DNA from: Oscillospiraceae bacterium
GTDB lineage: Bacteria; Bacillota; Clostridia; Oscillospirales; CAG-272
Length of the DNA: 10,893 nucleotides
NCBI GenBank assembly: GCA_009779295.1
Contig: WREN01000053.1
Span: forward strand, 1 to 10,893
Reading direction: 5' to 3'
How positions within the stretch are numbered: the first letter of the stretch is position 1; the number at the start of each line of letters is the position of its first letter. The position numbers were made by a program, and so were the translations under genes. The notes below the pieces were generated by a model. The model was given only the letters and a program-made list of their open reading frames with translations. It was not told the DNA's origin and ran no database searches. Below are positions 1 to 7,004 of the stretch, in pieces.

Positions 1-53
1 TCTTTCTTCCCATTCTTTACTATCTTTTCCGTTCCGCACCTCTTGCATTTCAT
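1..53 (-). CDS. Zinc-ribbon transposase, N-terminal fragment (cut by window edge)
   Basis: Reading leftwards from an ATG at 53, the frame gives MKCKRCGTEKIVKNGKK and then leaves the window. A CxxC pair followed after a few residues by IVKNGK is the start of the zinc ribbon found at the N-terminus of IS1-type (InsA-like) and related transposases, where it binds the element's ends. A GAGGG ribosome site lies 7 nt upstream of the ATG, which supports this start. Only 17 codons are visible, so the exact IS family, its completeness and whether it is intact cannot be judged. The IS end should lie somewhere between 54 and about 190, but I could not define an inverted repeat without the other end. It could instead be another small zinc-ribbon protein. 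Confidence 0.55.
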   Translation of the reverse strand, partial: MKCKRCGTEKIVKNGKK

Positions 54-192
54 TTTCTTTCCCTCACTCGATCTGCTTTTTTCCTATTTTATCATTTCTT
101 CATGAATTACGCAATACTGCCTATGAAATAAAATAATGAATTGGTACAATAGACTGGACAGGGTTTGATAACAGGCATTGTTCTGATACCTT

Positions 193-255
193 GGAAATCC
201 CCCTCATTTTTGCTCTCGTCAAACAATGCCGCGCCTTTTGATGAGAAAAATTTCC
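193..255. repeat. Imperfect inverted repeat downstream of the cardiolipin synthase gene
   Basis: The outer arms GGAAAT (193-198) and ATTTCC (250-255) and the inner arms TCTCGTCAAA (214-223) and TTTGATGAGA (237-246, one G-T pair) can fold together, with a lopsided internal loop. Neither strand shows a T-run after the stem, so it is not a clear intrinsic terminator for the upstream gene. It begins GGAAATCCCCCT, close to the GGAATCCCCCT end of the large palindrome at 5005-5125, so it may be a decayed relative or part of an IS end. Apart from this I see nothing in 54-299. Confidence 0.35.
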
Positions 256-299
256 CTCGCACCATATCTGACGTTTTTTAATGAATCATGGAAAAAATG

Positions 300-1832
300 T
301 TACATTAGCGGTGCGCATAGTTTTAAAATGATTTTGAGGATACGCATCAATATATTAGATTTAAAATCATCGATTGAAATTTGCCGGCAAACCGTTAATA
401 ATTCCAGGAAATCATCCCGTATTTGAAAAACTGATGCAGTATTGTGCAGCAGCGCGCCGCATTCAAAATGCAGATATAAACTCCTGAAATCTAAATTCGC
501 GGTTCCGACAGTCGCGACCATATCGTCGGAAACGAAAATCTTTGAATGGATGAATCCGGGCGTGTATTCGTAAATTTTAACGCCGGAGTTTATCAATTGA
601 TTATAATATGAACGCGTCGTCAAATGAACGATTTTTTTATCCGGCACATGGGGAGTGATGATCCTCACGTCGATACCGCTCTTTGCTGCGAGACAAAGCG
701 CGGATAAAATATTATCGTCGATTATCAGATACGGCGTAGTAATATACAAATATTTATCGGAGCGGTTTATAATTTGCATATAGACATGCTCGCCGACATT
801 TTCGATATCGAGCGGACTGTCGTCGTAAGGCTGGACGAAACCGCTCACTGCCGAATAATCATATTCTCTTTCGAGTCGGAATAAATCATAATCTTCGTCG
901 CTGGCGTTCAATGTATCCCACAATTGCAGGTACATGACCGTGAAACTCCAAACGGCGTCGCCTTTGATCAATATCCCAGCGTCTTTCCAATGACCGAACC
1001 TTTCTATCGCGTTGATGTATTCGTCGGCGATATTACTTCCGCCGGTAAACGCCGTAACACCGTCAATTACAACGATTTTCCTGTGGTCACGGTTGTTCTG
1101 CACCGTTGACCATATAGGATGGAACGGATTAAAAACCGTACATTTGATGTCGTGCTTATGCAGCATCTGTTTGAAATCGCCCGGAAGTTTGAGGAAACAG
1201 CCGACGTCGTCGTACATGACTCGAACGTCAACGCCGTGCGCGGCTTTTTCGACGAGAATTTCCAGAAGGGTATCCCACATATGCCCTTCTTCTATAATGA
1301 AAAACTCAATAAAAATATACTTTTCGGCCTTTTTTATTTCCTCTATCATATAAGCGTATTGCAATTCGCCGGTTGATAAAAATTCGGTGTACGTATTTTG
1401 ATAAACCGGAAAACCTACTGTTTTTATGAGATAATCAGTTTGGGTGGCATATTCCGGACAATTATTTTCGAAATTTTCGCGTACTTCATCGTTTTGAACC
1501 AAGTATTCTTTGGCTTTCGCGGTATAAAAGTTCAAATTCTTTTTGAAATTCCTTGCGGACGACTGGAGTTTGAACACGAGATAAAACAATCCGCCGAACA
1601 CAGGCAACGCCATTATAAACACGATCCACGTCACTTTATAACCGGGCTTATCAGGTTTATTTATTATATATAAGACAGCCAATACGCTTAAGATATTTAA
1701 AAGAACAGCCAATATTCTGCTGTTTGAAGAATTCCAAACAACAGTCAGCGCTAAAAATAAAAATTGTATTAAAAGGAGCAGTATAACAACAAAGCGCCGG
1801 CCAAACAAATATCTGATCCATTTATTGCGCAT
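300..1832 (-). CDS. cls: Cardiolipin synthase (phospholipase D family)
   Basis: This membrane enzyme joins two phosphatidylglycerol molecules to give cardiolipin and glycerol. The 510-residue length is normal for bacterial Cls. Hydrophobic segments at about residues 14-32, 40-56 and 68-88 form the N-terminal membrane anchor (PLDc_N region). Two HKD catalytic motifs follow: HRKIVVID (H250, K252, D257, then GGSN) and HSKIFVSD (H429, K431, D436, then GTANLDFRS). Both are intact, so the enzyme should be active. The ATG at 1832 has GGAG 6 nt upstream. It is the third gene of the lepA-hemW-cls run, 27 nt after hemW, with no promoter visible between them, so it is probably co-transcribed from the lepA promoter. 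A PLD-family enzyme with another phospholipid acceptor is possible but less likely. Confidence 0.95.
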   Translation of the reverse strand: MRNKWIRYLFGRRFVVILLLLIQFLFLALTVVWNSSNSRILAVLLNILSVLAVLYIINKPDKPGYKVTWIVFIMALPVFGGLFYLVFKLQSSARNFKKNLNFYTAKAKEYLVQNDEVRENFENNCPEYATQTDYLIKTVGFPVYQNTYTEFLSTGELQYAYMIEEIKKAEKYIFIEFFIIEEGHMWDTLLEILVEKAAHGVDVRVMYDDVGCFLKLPGDFKQMLHKHDIKCTVFNPFHPIWSTVQNNRDHRKIVVIDGVTAFTGGSNIADEYINAIERFGHWKDAGILIKGDAVWSFTVMYLQLWDTLNASDEDYDLFRLEREYDYSAVSGFVQPYDDSPLDIENVGEHVYMQIINRSDKYLYITTPYLIIDDNILSALCLAAKSGIDVRIITPHVPDKKIVHLTTRSYYNQLINSGVKIYEYTPGFIHSKIFVSDDMVATVGTANLDFRSLYLHFECGALLHNTASVFQIRDDFLELLTVCRQISIDDFKSNILMRILKIILKLCAPLM

Positions 1833-1859
1833 ATATATCTCCAGTATTTATTTTTTATT

Positions 1860-3056
1860 TTAATTAACCCCATTTAAAATCTTCGATACGGATTTTTCGT
1901 CGAAATCAAGCATACTTGCCAGTATATAATTGCTTAGATACATGCCGTGTACCGTGAACGAATAATTTTTGCCTTTTTTTATTATATATCCTTCATTTTT
2001 GTAATTATCCATATATTTTCCGTAAAGTTTATCGAACTCAAGTCCGAATAACTCAAAAAATTTGTCGGTATTGATTCCCTCATTCAACCTCATCCTGAGC
2101 ATAATGTATTCGCCGATCCGCTCGCTGACAGAAATTTCGTAGTATTCATCTATGATGTCAAAATCCTGATCGACATTTTTGAGGGCTTCAATATACATTT
2201 CCACATCGGTTTTGAATGAAAATCTGTAACCGTTATAATACGAGTGCGCCGAAGGTCCCAAACCGAGATAATCTTCGCAGTTCCAATATTTCAAATTGTG
2301 AAGGCATTGTTTGCCGGATTTGGAGAAATTACTGATTTCATATTGTTCATATCCCTGTAATTCCAGATATTTCACGGATTCAAAATACATATTGACTTCT
2401 TCGTCTTCTTCAGGGAGGTTAAGGCTGTCGATTATTTGCGCGAATGGAGTATTTTCTTCGATCTTCAAGCCGTAAAGCGATATATGCTCAGGTTCAAGCG
2501 CGCATATCCTCTCCAACGTTGTCCGCAGGCTTGAGGGCGTTTGCTCCGGTATCCCGAACATAACGTCGATATTGATATTCTCGAATCCCGCACGGCGCGC
2601 CGCTTCGTAACTATTCTCAAAATCCTCGAAATTATGTATCCTTGCGAGCGCCTGCAATTCATTGTCGCACGACGACTGCATCCCGAAACTTATCCGGTTG
2701 ACCCCAGATTTAAACAATTTTTTAAATGTGGAATGATCCGCCGTTCCCGGATTGACTTCAATTGTGAATTCAGCGTCGGCGCTAACGTTAAAATTAAAAT
2801 ATATCCCGTCGATCAAATCAAGCAAATCGTTGCACGGCAGCGACGAAGGAGTGCCGCCGCCTATGTATATAGTATCGATTGTATACGGCTTAGCGCTTCG
2901 AGCGTAATCCTCCATATGCAGGAGAAGCGAATCTATATACAGCTTTTTAAATTTATCATTATAATCCGTAAGCGAATAAAAATCGCAGTAATGACATTTA
3001 CTTTTGCAAAACGGAATATGGATATAAAGCCCTAATTTTTTGTTTATGGTTTCCAT
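1860..3056 (-). CDS. hemW: HemW, radical SAM heme chaperone (HemN-like, anaerobic coproporphyrinogen oxidase family)
   Basis: HemW proteins bind heme and are thought to insert it into target proteins; many are annotated as oxygen-independent coproporphyrinogen III oxidase. The N-terminus carries the radical-SAM cluster motif CKSKCHYC (C17, C21, C24), which holds a 4Fe-4S cluster, followed by D25-F26. Phe after the third cysteine is typical of HemW; true HemN has CxxxCxxCxC. The SAM-binding glycine motif GGGTPSS follows, and the C-terminal third matches the HemN_C region. A GTG at 3071 would add five residues, but it lacks a ribosome site. I chose the ATG at 3056 because GGGGTGA lies 11 nt upstream and the protein then begins METINKKLGLYIHIPFC as in the family. 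It gives 398 residues, the usual size. lepA lies 23 nt upstream, an arrangement common in Bacillota. Confidence 0.93.
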   Translation of the reverse strand: METINKKLGLYIHIPFCKSKCHYCDFYSLTDYNDKFKKLYIDSLLLHMEDYARSAKPYTIDTIYIGGGTPSSLPCNDLLDLIDGIYFNFNVSADAEFTIEVNPGTADHSTFKKLFKSGVNRISFGMQSSCDNELQALARIHNFEDFENSYEAARRAGFENINIDVMFGIPEQTPSSLRTTLERICALEPEHISLYGLKIEENTPFAQIIDSLNLPEEDEEVNMYFESVKYLELQGYEQYEISNFSKSGKQCLHNLKYWNCEDYLGLGPSAHSYYNGYRFSFKTDVEMYIEALKNVDQDFDIIDEYYEISVSERIGEYIMLRMRLNEGINTDKFFELFGLEFDKLYGKYMDNYKNEGYIIKKGKNYSFTVHGMYLSNYILASMLDFDEKSVSKILNGVN

Positions 3057-3067
3057 ATGTTTACAAT

Positions 3068-3074
3068 TCACCCC
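3068..3074 (-). promoter_or_regulatory. Ribosome binding site that decides the hemW start
   Basis: GGGGTGA on the minus strand sits 11 nt before the ATG at 3056. It overlaps the competing GTG codon at 3071, which therefore looks like part of the Shine-Dalgarno site and not a start. Confidence 0.5.
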
Positions 3075-3079
3075 ATTTT

Positions 3080-4888
3080 TTATTCATCAAGTTTCAACAC
3101 CGACATAAACGTTTCCGGTGTAATTTCCACCGAACCCAATTGACGCATTTTCTTTTTACCTTCTTTTTGCTTCTCAAGTAATTTCTTTTTGCGAGTTATA
3201 TCGCCGCCGTAACATTTCGCGAGAACGTCTTTGCGCAACGCTTTAACGGTTTCCCGCGCGATTATTTTTCCGCCGATAGCCGCTTGAATCGGCACTTCAA
3301 ACAGTTGCCGCGATATGTTTTCTTTGAGTTTTTCCGCTATTTTACGACCGCGCGAATACGCTTTTTCTTCGTGAACGATAAACGACAGCGCGTCAACGAG
3401 GTCGCCGTTGAGCAGGATGTCAAGTTTCACGAGTTTGCTCGGTCTGTACTCAAACAGTTCATAATCAAGCGACGCGTAACCTTTGCTGCGGCTCTTTAAC
3501 GCATCGAAAAAATCGTAGATGATTTCGTTGAGCGGCAGTTCGTAATGCAGTTCCGTGCGGTTGCTGTCGAGGTATTTCATATCCTTATGGATCCCCCTGC
3601 GTTCCTGACACAGCTCCATGATACTGCCGACGTATTCGACGGGTGTAAGAATGTTTGCTTTCACAATCGGTTCCGTCGCCGTTTCTATTTCGTCCGGCGA
3701 AGGATAGTGAACCGGATTGTCGATAAATATTGTTTCACCGTTGCGTTTGGTTATTTTGTAAATAACGCTCGGCGCGGTGGTGATCAAGTCCAAATTGAAC
3801 TCGCGTTCGAGCCGTTGCTGGATGACTTCCATGTGGAGCAGTCCAAGGAATCCGCACCTGAATCCGAATCCCAGCGCCGCCGACGTTTCGGCTTCGAAAG
3901 ATAAAGCCGCGTCGTTGAGCTGGAGTTTCTCCAAAGCGTCGCGCAAATCTCCGTACTTCGCGCCGTCTAAGGGATAGATACCGGAAAAAACCATCGGCAC
4001 GACTTTCTTAAAACCGGGTAACGGAATTTTCAAGCCATTTTCCGCGGTGGTGATAGTATCGCCGACCCGCGTATCGCTGACATTCTTAATGCTCGCGGTC
4101 AAGTATCCGACATCGCCGGCGGAAAGTTTATCCGTGCGGTTGAGTCCGAACGGAGCCATCACTCCTACGTCAACGACTTGGAAGGTTTTATCTGTGTTCA
4201 TCATAAGGATATTATCGCCCGGCTTGACAGTACCGTCGATGACTTTAATATATACGACGACGCCGAGGTACGAATCGTAGTACGAGTCGAAAATCAAACA
4301 TTTGAGCGGCGCGTTTTCATCGCCGGATGGAGCGGGGATGTCTCTAACGATATGTTCGAGCACGCTTTCGATATTGAGCCCCAGTTTCGCGGAAACCGCG
4401 GGGCAATTCTCGGCGGGAATGCCGACAATATCCTCGATTTCCGTTCGGACGCGTTCGACATCGGCGGAAATCAAGTCGATTTTGTTTATTACCGGAACGA
4501 TTTCGAGATCGTTTTCGATGGCGAGGTAAGCGTTGGCGAGCGTTTGGGCTTCAATGCCCTGCGTAGCGTCAACAACGAGCAGCGCGCCTTCGCACGCATT
4601 CAATGAGCGTGATACTTCATAGTTGAAGTCAACATGACCGGGCGTGTCGATTAAATTGAACGAATATGTTTCGCCGTCAGCGGCGGTATATTTAACGTTG
4701 ACAGCCCGCGCTTTAATTGTAATGCCGCGTTCACGTTCGAGATCCATATTATCGAGTAACTGCTCTTCCATCTCGCGGCTTTCGACGGTGTGCGTCGTTT
4801 CAAGCAACCGATCAGCAAGCGTGGACTTGCCGTGGTCGATATGGGCGATTATGGAAAAGTTACGTATATGTGATTGTCTTTCAGACAT
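3080..4888 (-). CDS. lepA: Elongation factor 4 (LepA), ribosome-associated GTPase
   Basis: LepA is a translational GTPase that acts on the ribosome; roles in back-translocation and 30S biogenesis have been proposed. All GTP-binding motifs are present in order: AHIDHGKST (G1), RERGITI (G2), DTPGH (G3), NKID (G4) and SAK (G5). Further on come the EF-G-like domains (GFRCGFLGLLHMEVIQQRLE) and the LepA-specific C-terminal domain, rich in lysine (DITRKKKLLEKQKEGKKK). The 602 residues match the family length of about 600. The ATG at 4888 has AAGGA 8 nt upstream and a consensus promoter 29 nt away. It is the first gene of a leftward operon with hemW and cls. Nothing is missing or unusual. Confidence 0.98.
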   Translation of the reverse strand: MSERQSHIRNFSIIAHIDHGKSTLADRLLETTHTVESREMEEQLLDNMDLERERGITIKARAVNVKYTAADGETYSFNLIDTPGHVDFNYEVSRSLNACEGALLVVDATQGIEAQTLANAYLAIENDLEIVPVINKIDLISADVERVRTEIEDIVGIPAENCPAVSAKLGLNIESVLEHIVRDIPAPSGDENAPLKCLIFDSYYDSYLGVVVYIKVIDGTVKPGDNILMMNTDKTFQVVDVGVMAPFGLNRTDKLSAGDVGYLTASIKNVSDTRVGDTITTAENGLKIPLPGFKKVVPMVFSGIYPLDGAKYGDLRDALEKLQLNDAALSFEAETSAALGFGFRCGFLGLLHMEVIQQRLEREFNLDLITTAPSVIYKITKRNGETIFIDNPVHYPSPDEIETATEPIVKANILTPVEYVGSIMELCQERRGIHKDMKYLDSNRTELHYELPLNEIIYDFFDALKSRSKGYASLDYELFEYRPSKLVKLDILLNGDLVDALSFIVHEEKAYSRGRKIAEKLKENISRQLFEVPIQAAIGGKIIARETVKALRKDVLAKCYGGDITRKKKLLEKQKEGKKKMRQLGSVEITPETFMSVLKLDE

Positions 4889-4916
4889 TTTATCAATCCT
4901 TTTTGTTATTTATTAT

Positions 4917-4945
4917 ATTATAACATTTTTGATTTATATTGTCAA
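4917..4945 (-). promoter_or_regulatory. Sigma-A promoter of lepA-hemW-cls
   Basis: On the minus strand TTGACA (4945-4940) and TATAAT (4922-4917) are separated by exactly 17 nt, matching the consensus at every position. Initiation would fall near 4910, giving a leader of about 22 nt before the lepA ATG that includes the AAGGA ribosome site. Confidence 0.85.
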
Positions 4946-4963
4946 TTATTAATTATTTATTGA

Positions 4964-4992
4964 TTGAAATTTTACACAGTTTATGATATATT
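4964..4992 (+). promoter_or_regulatory. Sigma-A promoter of the six-gene rightward operon
   Basis: TTGAAA (4964-4969) and TATATT (4987-4992), each one base from consensus, have a 17-nt spacer. Transcription would start near 4999, only a few bases before the palindromic element at 5005. That element would then be the main part of a leader of about 155 nt. The -35 box lies 18 bp from the -35 box of the divergent lepA promoter. I found no better promoter between the element and the first gene. Confidence 0.65.
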
Positions 4993-5004
4993 GGTAATAG
5001 AACG

Positions 5005-5125
5005 GAATCCCCCTGTCTGCTACGCAGACATCCCCCTTTAACAAGGGGGAGAAAGACAATTATATATTCGATCTTTCCCTCCTTTGTTAAAGGGGGATGT
5101 CACCCGCAGGTGACAAGGGGGATTC
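5005..5125. repeat. Palindromic MITE-like repeat, 121 bp, cruciform-forming
   Basis: The element is a near-complete palindrome. The outer arms are GAATCCCCCTGTC (5005-5017) and GACAAGGGGGATTC (5112-5125). An exact 18-bp inverted pair, GACATCCCCCTTTAACAA, occupies 5027-5044 and 5084-5101. The centre around 5065 is AT-rich (TATATA), flanked by GAAAGA and TCTTTC. Each half also holds a side hairpin: GTCTGC-TAC-GCAGAC (5015-5029) and GTCACC-CGCA-GGTGAC (5099-5114). The left inner arm can fold on itself as well: TCCCCCTT (5031-5038) with AAGGGGGA (5043-5050). There is no room for a coding sequence, so movement would need an outside transposase. No clear target duplication is visible. Repeats of this GGGGGATGTC type occur in many copies in some Bacillota genomes, by my recollection. 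Confidence 0.85.
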
Positions 5126-5154
5126 TATAAATAATAAGGAGTGCGAAAATAAAA

Positions 5155-6219
5155 ATGGATAAAAAAGTTAGGATTGGTATAATAGGTTTCGGCGGTATTG
5201 CAAGGGGGGCGCACCTTCCTGGTTACAAAAAATGTGCGGACGAAGTAGAAATCACGGCTGTGTGCGATATTGACGATAACGCGCTTGCCGCCGCTGCAAC
5301 TGCGTGTAATTTGCCGCAAGACCGTTTGTTTAAGAACTACAAAAATTTAATAGCGTGTGCTTTTGTGGACGCTGTAGACATCTGCACGCCGAATTATGTT
5401 CATTGCGAGATTGCCACCGATGCGGTAAATGCAGGTAAGCCGTTCAGCGTTGAGAAACCAGTGGGGATAAATTACGATGAAGTCCTCGCGCTTTATAACA
5501 AAGCGCAAAACGCCGGAATCCCCGCGTTCGTATGTTTCACATGGCGGTACAGGCAGTATATACGTTACATCAAGTCAATTATCGACAAAGGCGTAATCGG
5601 CAAGCTGTATCACGTTTACATCCGCTGTATTAAAGAAAGCGGGTTGTGGAAAGGTCGCAAACTTGAATGGCGGTTCGACAAAGACAAAGCGGGCAGCGGC
5701 GTTTTGGGCGATTTAGGCTCGCACATGATAGACATCACGCGATTCTTAGGCGAAGAATTCGAAAGCGTTTGCGCGAACAGCGGCACTATCGTGCCCACAC
5801 GCCAGAAGATCGGCAGCGACGAAAACGGCAAAGCCGATTATGGCGAAGTAACCACCGACGACTGGTGTAACATCATCGGAATGTTGAAGAGCGGCGCAAG
5901 CGTAACTATCGCGCTGTCGAGGTGCGCGAACACCATTGAGGACTTGATTGAGTTTGAGCTATACGGCGAAAAAGGCGCAATCAAATACACATACATGAAC
6001 GGTGCGCAGAGTATTGAATACAGCACGCCGGAAAACAAACGCCAAATTCTCGTTCCGCCGGAAAGTTTCAGCGCGAACCAATCGAAATCCTATATCGATT
6101 TGATAAACGGCAAAGTTGACGCGTACACATCGCAACTGATACACGGTTTGGAATGTCAGAAAGTAATCGACGCGGCGTTGAAATCAACCGTTACGGGAGG
6201 TTTCGTTAAAATTGATTAA
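5155..6219 (+). CDS. Gfo/Idh/MocA family NAD(P)-dependent oxidoreductase
   Basis: This family oxidises or reduces a hydroxyl group of sugars, inositols and amino sugars. The N-terminus has the Rossmann fingerprint GIIGFGGIA (residues 8-16), and the acidic D38 at the end of the second strand suggests preference for NAD over NADP. The family motif EKP (E100-K101-P102) provides the catalytic lysine. DLGSHMIDITRFLG (from about 187) gives the conserved D187, H190 and D193. The length of 354 residues is normal and no signal peptide is seen. The ATG at 5155 has AAGGAG at 5136-5141, 13 nt upstream, slightly far. It is the first gene of the operon and overlaps the next by 8 nt. The substrate cannot be read from the sequence; inositol 2-dehydrogenase, an N-acetylated sugar dehydrogenase or a 1,5-anhydrosugar reductase are all possible. 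Confidence 0.92.
   Translation: MDKKVRIGIIGFGGIARGAHLPGYKKCADEVEITAVCDIDDNALAAAATACNLPQDRLFKNYKNLIACAFVDAVDICTPNYVHCEIATDAVNAGKPFSVEKPVGINYDEVLALYNKAQNAGIPAFVCFTWRYRQYIRYIKSIIDKGVIGKLYHVYIRCIKESGLWKGRKLEWRFDKDKAGSGVLGDLGSHMIDITRFLGEEFESVCANSGTIVPTRQKIGSDENGKADYGEVTTDDWCNIIGMLKSGASVTIALSRCANTIEDLIEFELYGEKGAIKYTYMNGAQSIEYSTPENKRQILVPPESFSANQSKSYIDLINGKVDAYTSQLIHGLECQKVIDAALKSTVTGGFVKID
6195..6200 (+). promoter_or_regulatory. Ribosome binding site supporting the TTG start at 6212
   Basis: GGGAGG lies inside the end of the oxidoreductase gene, 11 nt before TTG at 6212. No ATG or GTG is near it, which supports the rare TTG start and translation coupled to the upstream gene. Confidence 0.6.
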
Positions 6220-7000
6220 CACATACAATTGCAGTCCGGAAGAATTTTGGAAAAACAGCAGAATTCCGATACGCGTTCTCGAAACCGAAGCGGATATTTA
6301 CGAAGACATCGCCGAAATAATGGTTGAAACAATAGTGAATAATCCGCGTGCGGTTTTCATTTGCCCTGTAGGTCCGATAAATCAATACCCGTTATTCGTC
6401 AACAAAGTGAACGAACGTAAAATAAATCTCAAAAACGTCTGGTTTTTCAATATGGATGAATATTTGGATGAACACGATGAGATTATTTCAATCGACAATC
6501 CGTTGAGCTTTCACAAAACTATGAATGATTTAGTTTATTCGAAAGTTGATTTTCCGCCCAATCAAAGATTATTTCCCATTCCCGATAAAGAACGCGCATT
6601 CGATCAATTGCTTGCGGACTTAGGTGACGCGGATTGCTGTTTAACCGGAGTTGGAATCAACGGACATTTGGCGTTTAACGAACCTCCGTCCGAAGCGGAT
6701 TCAAATTCGCGGTGTCTTGATCTTGCGAGAGAAACGATAGTCAATAACGGCGCGAGAAAATACGGCGGCGCGCTCGATATTTTCCCTAAACGCTGCGTAA
6801 CCGTCGGAATGAAACAGATTTTAAACTCAAAAGTGCTGAAAATCTATCTCTACAACGAATGGCAGTGGGGAATCATGCGGAAGATCGCGCTTGAGCCGGC
6901 ATCGGAATCCGCGCCCGCGTCGTTCCTCCAAATCCACCCGAACAGCGAAATGGTAATAACGAAACATTTATTAAATTTTATGATAGGGGAGACAAAATAA
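6212..7000 (+). CDS. Glucosamine-6-phosphate deaminase-like (NagB family) protein with altered phosphate site
   Basis: NagB turns glucosamine 6-phosphate into fructose 6-phosphate and ammonia. The 262-residue protein matches NagB over its length. NMDEYL (residues 80-85, D82) corresponds to the general-base Asp72 region of E. coli NagB. GVGINGHLAFNEP (146-158) gives H152 and E157, the catalytic His143 and Glu148. FLQIHPNSEMV (238-248) matches the C-terminal core. Two features differ. The phosphate loop, GLPTGGTP in E. coli, reads ICPVGPIN here (50-57), and the stretch holding phosphate-binding Lys208 (GSQKAL) reads NEWQWG (215-220). I therefore infer a deaminase or isomerase for a different, perhaps unphosphorylated or differently phosphorylated, amino sugar or aminocyclitol. 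Translation starts at a TTG that overlaps the previous gene. The alignment was made from memory and by eye. Confidence 0.85.
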   Translation: MINTYNCSPEEFWKNSRIPIRVLETEADIYEDIAEIMVETIVNNPRAVFICPVGPINQYPLFVNKVNERKINLKNVWFFNMDEYLDEHDEIISIDNPLSFHKTMNDLVYSKVDFPPNQRLFPIPDKERAFDQLLADLGDADCCLTGVGINGHLAFNEPPSEADSNSRCLDLARETIVNNGARKYGGALDIFPKRCVTVGMKQILNSKVLKIYLYNEWQWGIMRKIALEPASESAPASFLQIHPNSEMVITKHLLNFMIGETK

Positions 7001-7004
7001 AACA

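Noticed and set aside
193..255. Rho-independent terminator of the lepA-hemW-cls operon.
   Set aside because: The stem is broken by a large one-sided loop and no T-run follows on the minus strand.
2541..3035. A 164-residue plus-strand open frame.
   Set aside because: It lies wholly antisense to hemW, lacks a ribosome site and has low-complexity, basic composition typical of a shadow frame. The same applies to 4178-4606, 3545-3904 and 4644-4952 over lepA.
1872..3056. True oxygen-independent coproporphyrinogen oxidase (HemN).
   Set aside because: The cluster motif ends CHYCDF, with Phe two residues after the third cysteine where HemN has another cysteine; this is the HemW pattern.
5005..5125. 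Intrinsic terminator or riboswitch in the operon leader.
   Set aside because: The palindrome is followed by TATAAATAA, not a T-run, and it has the symmetric ends of a repeat element. I saw no known riboswitch core.
6659..6661. Asn150 in the NagB-like GVGINGH motif where E. coli NagB has Asp141.
   Set aside because: Bacillus subtilis NagB, as I recall it, also has Asn at this place (GRNGHIGFNEP), so this change alone does not signal loss of activity.
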